DNA of 64,000 nucleotides from an uncultured Bacteroidales bacterium. GTDB lineage: Bacteria > Bacteroidota > Bacteroidia > Bacteroidales > UBA932. Under the pieces are notes generated by a model. The model ran no database searches. It was not told the DNA's origin and saw only the letters and a program-made list of their open reading frames with translations. A program made the position numbers and the translations under genes. Below are positions 44,051 to 53,829 of this stretch, piece after piece. Each line of letters begins with the position of its first letter. The stretch's first letter is position 1. The DNA is taken from assembly GCA_900316955.1 (NCBI GenBank), contig ONEX01000014.1:1-64000 (forward strand), given 5' to 3'.

Positions 44051-47000
44051 TTATTCAATGACGCCGGTGCCGGCGTTGAAGTCGAGGGTCACTTTCTGAC
44101 CGGCCGTCACGGGAACGCGCTCCTGGTCGCCACCGGCGCCGCGGTAGGCGATCTTGCCGTTCAGGATGACGAACTCGCGAGTCCACCAGTCGGAAGTGGA
44201 GATGGAGGAAGCGACATACATCCGGAGTTCGCCGGCGCCCGTGGTCGTGGCGGAGAGCTTGCCGTCGGCCGCCTTGAACAGGGCGGCGTCCATGCCCTCG
44301 GTCCAGCCGCCGAACGCGTCACCCATGCCGAACACGCGGGCGGGCTCCACATGGACCTTCGCGTTCTTGAAGTCGACGTGGACCAGGTAGAAGCCGTCCT
44401 CGGCCACGGTGCAGTTGTTGTCGACCACGGTGTAGCCGTCGTTCTCCTGCAAGGCGTAGAAGTCACCGTCCCAAGCGCGCTTCGCGCAGAACTTGAAGCC
44501 ATTGCCGGCGTGGAAGTAACGGACCGTCCAGAACTGGCCGGGCGCGTTGACGCCCCAGTCGGGATTGTGGAGGACGGGGGTCATCTCCACGACGCCGTCG
44601 GACTCCCATTTCCATTCGCCGAATTCCTGGCCGATCATGTACAGATGGGCCGGGAACTCCGCATGCTGCTCGATGAGAATCGTGTTCGCGGCATAGTCGA
44701 AGGTGATGTCATAATTGCCTTCCACACCAATGCGGATGTTGTAGCTGCCAGCGGTGAAAACCGTTCCGACAGTGGGCTTGTACACATCGTACACGTTGCT
44801 GGGATCGCTGGTGTTCTGGTCATTCCCTTCGGGGCCGCCCACGCTCTTGGCCCAGTCGTGGTCCGCGCGAATCTTGAACTCGTCGGCCGCGCCGATCGCC
44901 ACGTTCTGGATCACCCAGGTGTCGCCGGAGGTGTTCGTGAGGTCGTAGTCGGTATCCCAGCTCGTCCCGTTGACGGTGCCGACCAGGGACCACGCCTTCG
45001 GCTTGTCGGAAGCCTGGCCCTCACCCGTCACCATCGCCGTGCCGGCGTTGAAGTCGAGGGTGATGGTCTGGCCCTTGAGCACGTTCACACGCGCCTGGTC
45101 GCCCTGGCCCGGGTCGTCGCCACGGTAGTCGATCATGTTGTCGAAGAAGACAAACTCGCGGGTCCACCAGTCGGAGGTGGCGATGGCGGATTCGACGTAC
45201 ATGCGGATTTCGCCGCCGTCCTGGGTCGTGGCTTTCAGGACCCTGCCGTCAGCCTGGAAGAGCGCGCCTTCCATGGCGGCGGTCCAGCCGCCGAAGCAGG
45301 TGCCGATACCATACACACGGGCCGGCTCCACATGGACCTTCTCGTTCTTGAAGTCGACATGGATCATGTAGATGCCGTCCTTGTCCACGGTGCAGTTGCC
45401 GCCGGCCTCGGTGAAGCCGTCGTTCTCCTGCAGACCCCAGAAGTCACCGCCCCACTTGCGCTCGGAATTGAACTTGAAGCCCTTGCCGGCGCTGATGTAG
45501 CGGACCGCCCAGAACTGGCCTTCCGCGTTGGCGCCCCAGTCGGGGTTGTGAACCACCGGGGTCATCTCCACGACGTCGTCGGACTCCCACTTCCAATTGC
45601 CGAACTCCTCGCCGATCATGTACAGATGCTCGGGGAAGTTGACCGCGGTGATGAGGACCTCCTTGGTCGCCGGGGTGAACTGGACCTTGTACTTGCCGGC
45701 CTCGACCTTGATGTCGGAACCGGGCTGGACCGCCGTGAACGGCGTGCCAACCGTCGGAACGAAGCCGCTCTCGACGCCATAGGTGTTCTCGTCGGCCCAG
45801 GAGTAGTCGTAACGGATCTTGAAGCCGCCGCTGATCTCGACGACCGGGCTGGTCCAGACGCCGTCCTTCTCCTCCATCTCGACATCCACCTTCCAGGAGT
45901 CGCCGTTGATCTCGCCGATCAGCGAGTACACGGCATTGTGCTCCTCGATGAGGATGGTCATCGCGGCATAGTCGAAGGTGACGTCATAGTTGCCGGCCTT
46001 GCCGATCTGGATGTTCTTGTCCTTCGCCTCGAAGGCCTTGCCCAGTTCCGGCTTGTAGACGCCGTACGGGTTGGTCGGGTCGATGACGCTGGTGGAGTTC
46101 TCCTCGGGACCGCCCACGTTCTTGCCCCAGTCGTGGTCCGCACGGAGCTTGAACTCGTCGGAAGCGGTGATGGCGACATTGCGAATCACCCAGACGTCGC
46201 CGCTGGTGTTCGTGAGGTCGTAGTCGGTGTCCCAGTTGGTGCCGTTGACGGTGCCGATCAGGGACCACACACCCGGCTTCTCCTGCGGTGCCGGAGGCTC
46301 CGGCTGCTCGGTGGCGATGGATTTGATGACCTTCGCCGTCGCATTCTCCGGATCCAGGATGAAGTCATAGACGCCGTCCTCGGCCACGATGATGTTCGGA
46401 CCGTCCTGGCCCACGGCGAATTCCTCGTCCAGGGTGTAGGAGCTCACGCCATCGGCATAACCGAAGTTCACATCCCAGGAGGCGTCCTTGCGGAACTTCC
46501 ACTCGTCGCCGGCGTTCAGCGCGATGGCCTTGCACACGTGCAGGGTGCCGTTGGAAACCATCGGCACGTCGTCGCCCCAGCTGTTGAAGGAGCCGATGAC
46601 GCTCCAAGGGCTCGTCTCGGTGTAGGAGGCGTACGGGTCGATCACGACCGCCTGGGTCTTGATGATCTTCGCCGTCGCGTTCGCCGGATCCAGGAACAGG
46701 TCGTACTCACCGTCTTCGGCGATGATGATGTTGGCGCCACCCTGGCCCACGGCGAATTCCTCACCGAGGGTGTAGGAGCTGACGCCGTCGGCATAACCGA
46801 AGTTCACATCCCAGGAGGCGTCCTTGCGGAACTTGAATTCATCACCCGCAGCGAGGGCGATTTTCTTGCACACGTGGAGGGTGCCGTTGGTGACCATTTC
46901 CACGTCGCCACCCCAGCTGTTGAAGGAACCGATGACGCTCCAGGGGCTCACCTCCGTGTAAGCGGCGTACGGGTCTTCCTGTCCGGCCACGGAGTCGATG

Positions 47001-47791
47001 ATCTTCGCCGTTCCGGCGACCGGATCGAGCAGGAGGTCGTAGCGGCCATCCTCGGCAATCACGATGTTGGGACCGCCCTGGCCCACGGCGAATTCCTCGC
47101 CCAGGGTGTAGGAGCTGACGCCGTCGGCATAGCCGAAGTTCTCGTCCCAGGAGCTGTTCTTGCGGAACTTCACCTCGTCGCCCGCGGCAAGGGTGACGCC
47201 CTTCGCCACGTGGAGAGTACCGTTGGTCCACATCTCCACGTCGGGCTGCTCGCCCCAACCGTTGAAGGAACCCACCAGGCCCCATTCGCTCTTCTCGGTG
47301 TAACGGCCGTACGGGTCGCCGGTCGGGAGGTAGATCTCATAGTCGGCAATGAAGATGACGCCGTCCGCTTCCGTGTAACCGTTCCGGCGGTTGTCCCGGG
47401 CCACTTCCTGCATGGTCGCGCGAAGGACCATCTCCAGGGAGACCGTCTGGCCCTCCTCGTATCCCAGGCCGATCAGGGCCTTGGACAGGTTGGCCACGGT
47501 GACGACGAGCTTGCCGTCCCTGGCGCTGGAAGGCAGCACCTCTTCGACATCCTTCCCGTTCACTTTCGTGAGGAGGAGATAGTGATTCACCGGCATGTTC
47601 TGGTTGAAACTCTGGCCAAAGGTTCCCGGCGTATATTCAACGGTAACATCGTCGTCGGTCACCGTATAGGAAAGCACCACCGGCGCCGTCGCCTTGGAGG
47701 CATCAAAGACGGCGAACGGCTCCTTGACGCAGGAAACGAAGGCGGCAAGGGCCGCCAGGCCTGCGGTAACGATTGATATAATTTTCTTCAT
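44051..47791 (-). CDS. SusE/F-like lipoprotein with ten starch-binding modules
   Basis: The 1246-residue lipoprotein (signal MKKIISIVTAGLAALAAFVSC) has an N-terminal SusE-type Ig-like domain to about 160. It then has about ten SusE/SusF-type modules: three SPWSVIGSFNSWG units, then WSLIGTVNG, YSLIGEING, LYMIGEEFGNW and VYGIGTCFGGW, then a second set WSLVGTVNG, LYMIGQEFGEW and VFGMGDAFGGW. B. theta SusE and SusF have only two or three. The last three modules look like a block copy of earlier ones. It should anchor starch at the cell surface. The start is set by the signal peptide. Confidence 0.88.
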   Translation of the reverse strand: MKKIISIVTAGLAALAAFVSCVKEPFAVFDASKATAPVVLSYTVTDDDVTVEYTPGTFGQSFNQNMPVNHYLLLTKVNGKDVEEVLPSSARDGKLVVTVANLSKALIGLGYEEGQTVSLEMVLRATMQEVARDNRRNGYTEADGVIFIADYEIYLPTGDPYGRYTEKSEWGLVGSFNGWGEQPDVEMWTNGTLHVAKGVTLAAGDEVKFRKNSSWDENFGYADGVSSYTLGEEFAVGQGGPNIVIAEDGRYDLLLDPVAGTAKIIDSVAGQEDPYAAYTEVSPWSVIGSFNSWGGDVEMVTNGTLHVCKKIALAAGDEFKFRKDASWDVNFGYADGVSSYTLGEEFAVGQGGANIIIAEDGEYDLFLDPANATAKIIKTQAVVIDPYASYTETSPWSVIGSFNSWGDDVPMVSNGTLHVCKAIALNAGDEWKFRKDASWDVNFGYADGVSSYTLDEEFAVGQDGPNIIVAEDGVYDFILDPENATAKVIKSIATEQPEPPAPQEKPGVWSLIGTVNGTNWDTDYDLTNTSGDVWVIRNVAITASDEFKLRADHDWGKNVGGPEENSTSVIDPTNPYGVYKPELGKAFEAKDKNIQIGKAGNYDVTFDYAAMTILIEEHNAVYSLIGEINGDSWKVDVEMEEKDGVWTSPVVEISGGFKIRYDYSWADENTYGVESGFVPTVGTPFTAVQPGSDIKVEAGKYKVQFTPATKEVLITAVNFPEHLYMIGEEFGNWKWESDDVVEMTPVVHNPDWGANAEGQFWAVRYISAGKGFKFNSERKWGGDFWGLQENDGFTEAGGNCTVDKDGIYMIHVDFKNEKVHVEPARVYGIGTCFGGWTAAMEGALFQADGRVLKATTQDGGEIRMYVESAIATSDWWTREFVFFDNMIDYRGDDPGQGDQARVNVLKGQTITLDFNAGTAMVTGEGQASDKPKAWSLVGTVNGTSWDTDYDLTNTSGDTWVIQNVAIGAADEFKIRADHDWAKSVGGPEGNDQNTSDPSNVYDVYKPTVGTVFTAGSYNIRIGVEGNYDITFDYAANTILIEQHAEFPAHLYMIGQEFGEWKWESDGVVEMTPVLHNPDWGVNAPGQFWTVRYFHAGNGFKFCAKRAWDGDFYALQENDGYTVVDNNCTVAEDGFYLVHVDFKNAKVHVEPARVFGMGDAFGGWTEGMDAALFKAADGKLSATTTGAGELRMYVASSISTSDWWTREFVILNGKIAYRGAGGDQERVPVTAGQKVTLDFNAGTGVIE

Positions 47792-47806
47792 AAGGCAGAT
47801 CAACTA

Positions 47807-47926
47807 TTAATAACCGGGGTTCTGCTCAAGGTTGGAGTTGGCCTGGCGGTCGCTGTCCGGAATCGGGAACAGGGTCCGGTAGGCATCCACATCCTTGCCA
47901 TCCTTGGTCTCGCCCTTCCACTGCTA
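47807..47926 (-). other. in-frame TAG and orphaned SusD C-terminus
   Basis: Reading past the TAG at 47924-47926 in the same frame gives 38 more codons and then TAA at 47807-47809. They encode QWKGETKDG… LFPIPDSDRQANSNLEQNPGY, the standard SusD C-terminus. The TAG stands where SusD proteins commonly have Trp (TGG), so a single G-to-A change explains it. Confidence 0.85.
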
Positions 47927-49438
47927 GGTATACCCGGAAGTGAACTTGCCGAAACGGATGAGGTCGTTGCGGCGCCAGCACTCCTGATAAAGCTCGCGGG
48001 CGCGCTCGTCCAGAATTTCATCCAGCGAGAGCTGGGACACCGGGTCCAAACCGGCGCGGGAGCGCACCTGGTTGAAAGCCGAAAGGCCGTCGATGGAAGC
48101 CCCGCGGGCCTGGCACTCGGCCGCCATCAGCAGGACGTCGGCATAGCGCATCATCGGGAAATCGGTGTCCACGAAACCCAGGGCCTTGCCGGGCGTACCG
48201 TCACTGTTCATGTTCAGGAACTTCTGGAAGCCGAAGCCGTCCGGGAAGTTGCCGATGTCGTCAATCTCCTTCTTCTGGATGTTTTTGAGGGCGGCCTCCT
48301 TGGCGGTCTTTTCCTTGTCGGTGCCTTCCGGCATCGCGGCCACGTCGGCCGACGATTTCTCGGTGTCGTAGAGAAGGTAGCGGACATCCTTGGAAGTGTC
48401 GAACTTGTCCACGAACTGCGGCGTGGTGCGCAGGCCGCCCCAGCCGGAGGAAATGCCAATCTGGGAGACATTCATCGTGCCACCCGTGGAGGCGAAGACG
48501 ATGTAGTTGGTACAGCCGTAGCTCTGGGTGTACAGGCCGTCCTGCTGCACGGAGAAGATGATTTCGTCGGTGCAACGGTCATTGTCGGCCAGGAACAGCT
48601 CCTGGTAGGCGGAATAGACGCCGGCGGAGGTGGTATGCAGGCTGTAACCATCGGCCATCAGGTCCTTCAGCACGGCGGCGCATTCGTTCCATTTGGCCTG
48701 GCCGGTGAACACCTCGGCGTTCAGGTAGAGCTTGGCCAGCAGGAACCGGGCGGCGCCCATGCTGACATGACCGGGCTGGACGGCGCTTTTGCCGGGCAGG
48801 TGATTGCCGCTGATGATGTCCTTCAGTTCTTCCTCCAGCCAGGCGAAGAGGTCGGCCCGCTTGATCTGGACGGGCGTCTCGCCCACCACGTCGTTTTCCG
48901 TGGCGAAAGGCACGTTTCCGAAGCAGTCGATCGCATGGTAATAGGCGATGGCGCGGAGAAGCCGGGCTTCATCCCTGTAACGGAGTTTCAGGCTCTCGTC
49001 GGCGGAGATGAGGTTCATTTCGCGGATGAACTCGTTGGCGGAACTCACCTGCATGAAGATGCGGGAATAGAACGCATAGATGAAGGTGTCGTCCGTCGTC
49101 CAGTTCATATAGTGGAAGTTCTTGATGGTCTGGTCGTTCCAGCCGCAGACACTCTCGTCGGTCGTCAGTTCCTCGTGATGGTACAGACCGCGGATGTACT
49201 GGGAGGCGCCACCGTCCAGACCGGAGATGGAAGCACTGCCGTTCGGGCCGTAATAGCCGGAGGTGGCGAAGCCCAGATAGACGCCGGAGATATAGGAATC
49301 CAGGGCGGACTGGGAGGTGAGCACCTTGTCCGCAGTGTTGGCGTTGGGGTCGATCGGCGTTACATTCAGGTCACCCACGCACGCAGTCATCGCCGCAGCG
49401 GCGGCAAGGATAGCAACAAAAATGTTGATGGTTTTCAT
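47924..49438 (-). CDS. SusD-like lipoprotein, cut short by TAG
   Basis: A 504-residue product of a gene that would be 543 codons if the TAG were a sense codon. The signal has AAMTAC (C20), and SusD helices are present (ADVLLMAAECQARG, ARELYQECWRRNDLIRFGKF). The missing 38 residues form the last, conserved C-terminal segment of the fold, so the truncated protein may be unstable. The gene follows SusC by 14 nt. It is either a recent nonsense mutation, a strain polymorphism, a suppressed stop or a sequencing error. The general code is standard here: lepA, the M20 peptidase and the MFS gene at 3458 all end in TAG. Confidence 0.88.
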   Translation of the reverse strand: MKTINIFVAILAAAAAMTACVGDLNVTPIDPNANTADKVLTSQSALDSYISGVYLGFATSGYYGPNGSASISGLDGGASQYIRGLYHHEELTTDESVCGWNDQTIKNFHYMNWTTDDTFIYAFYSRIFMQVSSANEFIREMNLISADESLKLRYRDEARLLRAIAYYHAIDCFGNVPFATENDVVGETPVQIKRADLFAWLEEELKDIISGNHLPGKSAVQPGHVSMGAARFLLAKLYLNAEVFTGQAKWNECAAVLKDLMADGYSLHTTSAGVYSAYQELFLADNDRCTDEIIFSVQQDGLYTQSYGCTNYIVFASTGGTMNVSQIGISSGWGGLRTTPQFVDKFDTSKDVRYLLYDTEKSSADVAAMPEGTDKEKTAKEAALKNIQKKEIDDIGNFPDGFGFQKFLNMNSDGTPGKALGFVDTDFPMMRYADVLLMAAECQARGASIDGLSAFNQVRSRAGLDPVSQLSLDEILDERARELYQECWRRNDLIRFGKFTSGYT

Positions 49439-49452
49439 TTTCGTAACGCGTT

Positions 49453-52422
49453 TTAGAAGTTGAACTTGACACCCAGCACGAAGGTCCTCGGACGGGGATA
49501 GAGATTGTTGTCGATACCTCCGTATACCTCAGGATCCACGCCCGTGTACCGGGTGAAGGTCCAGATGTTCTGGATCGTACCGAAGACGTTGAGCGAGGCG
49601 GGCCGGTCCGGCTCGGACACCCAGAGTTTCGGGAAGGTGTAACCCACGGTGAAGTTGTCCAGCTTGAGGAAGGAACCGTCCTGCACGTAATAGTCACTGA
49701 GGTACTGAGCCTGGGTGAACATGGACTTGGGGGCGGTGGCGACGCGGTTGCTCACGAAGCTGTTGGTCCACAGGTCGGCCAGCATTTCAGTGTCGGAGGC
49801 GACATTGTTATAGACCCAGTTGCCGATGGAAGCGTGGCCGGAAAGGGCCGCCGTCCAGTTCTTCCAGTTGACGGAGGTGTTGAAACCGAAGGTGAAGTCG
49901 GCGTCCGCGTGGTGGCCGAGATACCGGTCGTCGGCGTTGATCTGGCCGTCGTCGTTGCGGTCGACATAGACACCGTTGATCGGGTTGCCCTGCTGGTCGT
50001 ACACCTGCTGATAGAGGTTGAAGGTGCGCATCGGATAGCCCACCTGGATCATCTGCACGTTGTTGCCGGTACCGCCGGAGATGCCGCCGGTCTCGATGCC
50101 GGTCGCGTTCTCGTCGGAAGCCGTCAGCTTGGTGACGGTGTTCTTGTTGTAGGCCATGTTCACGCCGGCCGTCCAGCTGAGGTCGCGGGTTTCCGCGAGG
50201 ACGGCGTTGAGGTCGATCTCGAAGCCCTTGTTGGTGAGGGTGCCGATATTGGTGTTCAGGTAGTTGGTCAGGTTGGAAAGGCCCGGAACCGGAATGTAGT
50301 TCAGGATGTCGCGGGTGTCGCGCTTGTACACATCCACGGAAGCGGTGAGGCGGTCGTGCCAGAAGCCGAAGTCCATGCCGACGTTGTAGGTGGTGGTGGT
50401 CTCCCACTTCAGGTTCGCGCTGTAGCCCAGGGCCACGATCGGAGCGGCATAGGAATCCCCGCTGACGAAGTAGTAGGAACCCGGCGTATTGATGGAGAGG
50501 AACTGGGCGAACGTGTCGTAGTAACCGCCCACTTCTTGCTGGCCGGTCTCACCCCAGGAGAGACGCATCTTCAAGGTGGAGACAGGCTCCACGTTTTTCA
50601 GGAAAGACTCGTTCTTGATGTTCCAGCCCAGGGCGACGGACGGGAAGATACCCCATTTGTTGTTCTGGAAGCGGGAGGTGCCGTCCGCACGGAGGGTGGC
50701 GGTGATCAGGTACCTTTCATCGAAGCTGTAATTGGCGCGACCGAAGAAGGAGACGAGATACAGCTCTCCCTTGCCCTCGGTGTTGCTCATTTCCAGCTTG
50801 TCGGACAAGCGGTACTTGTAATTGTGGCTGTTGCTCCAGAAATGCTGCCAGGAGTAACCCGCCATCAAATCCACGAAGTGCTTTTCGGCGAAGGTGTGGC
50901 TGTAGTCGCCATAGAACTCCAGGGTGGTGTTCCGGCGGACGTAGTCGTAGTCCTCATGGGAACCGCCGCCGGACTCCGTCGTGTCGTGGAAGGACCGCTC
51001 GGATCCCAGGGCCCTTTCCTTGACACCGTTGGAGTTGGCCCAGTCCAAACCCAGGTTCAGGTTCAGGCGCAGGTCCTCGAAACCATGGATCTTGTAATCG
51101 AACTGGGTGTTGCCGATGAAGCGGAAGGCATCCGCGGTGTCATTCCAGCATTCGAGCAGGGCGACCGGGTTCATGGTCGCCATGGTGTTCAGGTTGCCGG
51201 CCGTGTCGTACCAGGTCGTATAGCCATTCAGGCCGTTCGGATCCTTGACGGGTTTGGTCGGGTCGTAGTGGTTCGCCGCCCCGATGGCGTCCTGGTTGGC
51301 GTACCAGTTCAGGGCGTAGGTCCCCTTCCCGTTCACGTTCACCGTGAGATGGTTGTCAAAGAAGGTCGGAGAGAGGTTCAGGCCCAGGGTCGCGCGGTCC
51401 ATCTGGGAGCCCTTCAGGGTGCCTTCCTGGCTGATGACGCCGCCGGAGATGCGGTAAGGGAGGGCCGACCCCCACTTGCCGGTGAGGCTCAAGTTCGCGT
51501 CGATGGTCTTGGCGTTGTGGTAGATCTGCCGCTGCCAGTCGGTGTTGGTGCTGCCAAGGGCGGCCTCGGCGGCCGAATTCTCCCCGTAGAAGTCACGGAT
51601 GAGGGAGCGGATGCCATCGGCGTCCAGCAGCTCGTTGTACTTGGCGACCGTGTTGAGGGAGACCGTGAAATCAGCGGCGACCTTGGGACCGGAAGAAGCG
51701 GTCTTCGACCCCTTCTTGGTGGTGATCACGATGACGCCGTTGGAAGCGCGGGAACCGTAGATGGCGGTCGCGGACGCATCCTTGAGGACGGTGAAGCTCT
51801 CGATGTCCTCCGGGTTGATGGAGGAAAGCGGGTCGCTCATGCCGGCGATGCCGTCGTTGGAAACCGGCAGGCCGTCAATGACGTACAGCGGATCGTTGGA
51901 GGCGTTGATGGAGGAGCCGCCGCGGATGCGGACAGTGGCGCCGGAGCCCGGCATACCGGAGCCCGAGGTGACCACGACGCCCGCGCTCTTGCCGCGGATG
52001 AGGTCGGCCGGGGACGTGATGACGCCCTTGTTCACCTCGTCGGGCTTGACCGTCGAGACGGAACCGGTGAGGTCGCTCTTCTTGACGGTGCCGTAGCCGA
52101 TGACCACGACCTCGTCCAGGAAATGGGTGTCCTCCTCGAGGGTGATCGTGGCGGGCGTCTCCGAGGCCTTGAAGGTCTGGGTCGCGTAGCCGATGCAGCT
52201 GATCTCGATCACCGCATCGCCGTTCGGGACGTTGAGCACGAAGTCGCCGTCGATGCCCGTGGACGTGCCGTTCGTCGTGCCTTGCTGCACGACGGCGGCT
52301 CCGATCACGGGTCCCACCGCGTCGACTACGACTCCTTTTACCTGATACCCGCCTTGGGCGAGCACAGTGGTGCTTGTCAAGCTGGCCAGCAAGACAAACA
52401 CGGCAGTTAGAATCCTTTTCAT
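49453..52422 (-). CDS. SusC-like TonB-dependent transporter, second copy
   Basis: The 989-residue protein has signal peptide residues 1-22, a CarboxypepD_reg-like domain (GYQVKGVVVDAVGPVIGAAV), a plug (EVVVIGYGTVKKSDLTGSV) and a barrel ending GVKFNF. It is closely related in its first 120 residues to the SusC at 35233 and more divergent in the barrel. It lies 34 nt after the inner-membrane carrier gene and is probably co-transcribed with it. Confidence 0.95.
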   Translation of the reverse strand: MKRILTAVFVLLASLTSTTVLAQGGYQVKGVVVDAVGPVIGAAVVQQGTTNGTSTGIDGDFVLNVPNGDAVIEISCIGYATQTFKASETPATITLEEDTHFLDEVVVIGYGTVKKSDLTGSVSTVKPDEVNKGVITSPADLIRGKSAGVVVTSGSGMPGSGATVRIRGGSSINASNDPLYVIDGLPVSNDGIAGMSDPLSSINPEDIESFTVLKDASATAIYGSRASNGVIVITTKKGSKTASSGPKVAADFTVSLNTVAKYNELLDADGIRSLIRDFYGENSAAEAALGSTNTDWQRQIYHNAKTIDANLSLTGKWGSALPYRISGGVISQEGTLKGSQMDRATLGLNLSPTFFDNHLTVNVNGKGTYALNWYANQDAIGAANHYDPTKPVKDPNGLNGYTTWYDTAGNLNTMATMNPVALLECWNDTADAFRFIGNTQFDYKIHGFEDLRLNLNLGLDWANSNGVKERALGSERSFHDTTESGGGSHEDYDYVRRNTTLEFYGDYSHTFAEKHFVDLMAGYSWQHFWSNSHNYKYRLSDKLEMSNTEGKGELYLVSFFGRANYSFDERYLITATLRADGTSRFQNNKWGIFPSVALGWNIKNESFLKNVEPVSTLKMRLSWGETGQQEVGGYYDTFAQFLSINTPGSYYFVSGDSYAAPIVALGYSANLKWETTTTYNVGMDFGFWHDRLTASVDVYKRDTRDILNYIPVPGLSNLTNYLNTNIGTLTNKGFEIDLNAVLAETRDLSWTAGVNMAYNKNTVTKLTASDENATGIETGGISGGTGNNVQMIQVGYPMRTFNLYQQVYDQQGNPINGVYVDRNDDGQINADDRYLGHHADADFTFGFNTSVNWKNWTAALSGHASIGNWVYNNVASDTEMLADLWTNSFVSNRVATAPKSMFTQAQYLSDYYVQDGSFLKLDNFTVGYTFPKLWVSEPDRPASLNVFGTIQNIWTFTRYTGVDPEVYGGIDNNLYPRPRTFVLGVKFNF

Positions 52423-52456
52423 TGAGAGTGTAGTTAGTTTTTTGATTGGATTGATT

Positions 52457-53794
52457 CTATTTCTTGATGAGGCGCACGCACACGGCGCCGAGCACCAGGT
52501 AGATGCCCGCCATCAGGAGCATCGCCGGCTGGCTGTCGCCCACAAGGCGCAGCACGAGGCCGCCGGTGGCCGCCGCGACGATCTGCGGCAGGCAGATGGT
52601 GCAGTTGAACAGGCCCAGGTAACTGCCCATGTACGGGCTGCCTTCCAGGGCGTTCGTCAGCAGCGTGAACGGCAGGGCGAGCATCGCGGCCCACGCAAAG
52701 CCGATGAGGAAGTAGCTCACGAACAGCGCGTACTGGTTATGCAGGAACATGACCGAGGCGAAGCCCACGGCACCGATGAGGAGGCTCACGATGTAGCCGG
52801 TCTTCACGTTCTTGAAGCGCGGCAGCACCGTGGCCCACAGGATGGAGCCCACGGCCTGGATGGCGAACAGGACGCCCACCCAGTTGCCGGCGGCCTGGAA
52901 GCCGGCCGAGGCGGCGGCGCCTTCCACGGCCATGTCCACGCCCCAGCAGTTCACGGCGATGGCGCCGTTCGTGTAGTTCCACATGTACAGGAACGCGGCC
53001 CAGCAGAAGAACTGCACGAGGCCCACGGTCCAGAAGGTCTTCGGAGCCTCCACGAGGAGCTTCATCAGCCCCTTGTCGGACTTCTTCTCCTGGTTCTGGA
53101 GGTCGATGCCGTGGAATTCGGCATACTCTGCCGGCGGCATCTCCTTCACGCGCAGGAAAGTATAAAGGACGCACAGGATGAGGATGGCGGCGCCCACGTA
53201 GAAGGAGTACACGACGCTGTCGGGGACGACGCCTTCGGGGGCCTCATTCGCGATGCCGATCCAGGTGAAGAAAATCGGGAAGAGGTAACCGAGGAGGGAG
53301 CCCGCGTTGCACAGGAAGCTCTGGATGGAGTAGGCGGTGGTCTTCTGCTTCTCGTTGACCATGTCACCCACCATCATCTTGAAGGGCTGCATCGCCACGT
53401 TGATGGAGGTGTCCAGGAAGATCAGGGAGAACAGGCCGAACCACATCGCCATGTTCAGGCCCAGGAGCACCCGGGTGGAGAAATGCAGGGAGCCCGCGTT
53501 CGGCAGGAACAGCATCACCAGGACGGCGATGACGGCGCCGACAATGAGGTACGGCTTGCGCCGGCCCATCTTGCACCAGGTGCGGTCGGAATACTTGCCG
53601 ATGAGGGGTTGGACGATCATGCCCATCAGCGGGGGCAGGATCCAGAAGAACGAAAGCTGGTGAGGATCAGCGCCAAGGGTGGCGAAGATGCGGCTGATAT
53701 TCGCGCTCTGCAGGGCATAAGCGATCTGGACCCCGAGGAAACCGAAGCTCAGGTCCACCATCTGCCGGAAAGACAAGTCACGTTGTTGAGTCAT
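52457..53794 (-). CDS. maltodextrin-type MFS/GPH inner membrane transporter
   Basis: The 445-residue protein has twelve predicted helices. The N-terminal pattern FGFLGVQIAYALQSANISRIFATLG and the motif DRTWCKMGRRKPYLIVGA are typical of the SLC45/GPH-like MalT sugar carriers found with sus operons. It should import maltose or short maltodextrins from the periplasm. It is the first gene of the 53.8-41.7 kb transcript and has a TATTTTTG promoter at 53830-53837. Confidence 0.88.
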   Translation of the reverse strand: MTQQRDLSFRQMVDLSFGFLGVQIAYALQSANISRIFATLGADPHQLSFFWILPPLMGMIVQPLIGKYSDRTWCKMGRRKPYLIVGAVIAVLVMLFLPNAGSLHFSTRVLLGLNMAMWFGLFSLIFLDTSINVAMQPFKMMVGDMVNEKQKTTAYSIQSFLCNAGSLLGYLFPIFFTWIGIANEAPEGVVPDSVVYSFYVGAAILILCVLYTFLRVKEMPPAEYAEFHGIDLQNQEKKSDKGLMKLLVEAPKTFWTVGLVQFFCWAAFLYMWNYTNGAIAVNCWGVDMAVEGAAASAGFQAAGNWVGVLFAIQAVGSILWATVLPRFKNVKTGYIVSLLIGAVGFASVMFLHNQYALFVSYFLIGFAWAAMLALPFTLLTNALEGSPYMGSYLGLFNCTICLPQIVAAATGGLVLRLVGDSQPAMLLMAGIYLVLGAVCVRLIKK

Positions 53795-53829
53795 AATAAC
53801 TGGCTACTTATCTGCGTTTTAGTGCAAGA

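Noticed and set aside
43973-47776. 1267-codon open frame opposite the SusE/F-like gene
   Set aside because: It mirrors the repeat structure of the real gene on the other strand and has no start signal or domain.
44051-47791. CRISPR-like or tandem DNA repeat array
   Set aside because: The repeats are in-frame protein modules of about 300 bp with diverged copies, not short repeats with unique spacers.
47924-47926. TAG as a recoded sense codon across the genome
   Set aside because: Other genes here, including lepA, the M20 peptidase and the MFS gene at 3458, end at TAG where their families end, so general recoding is unlikely.
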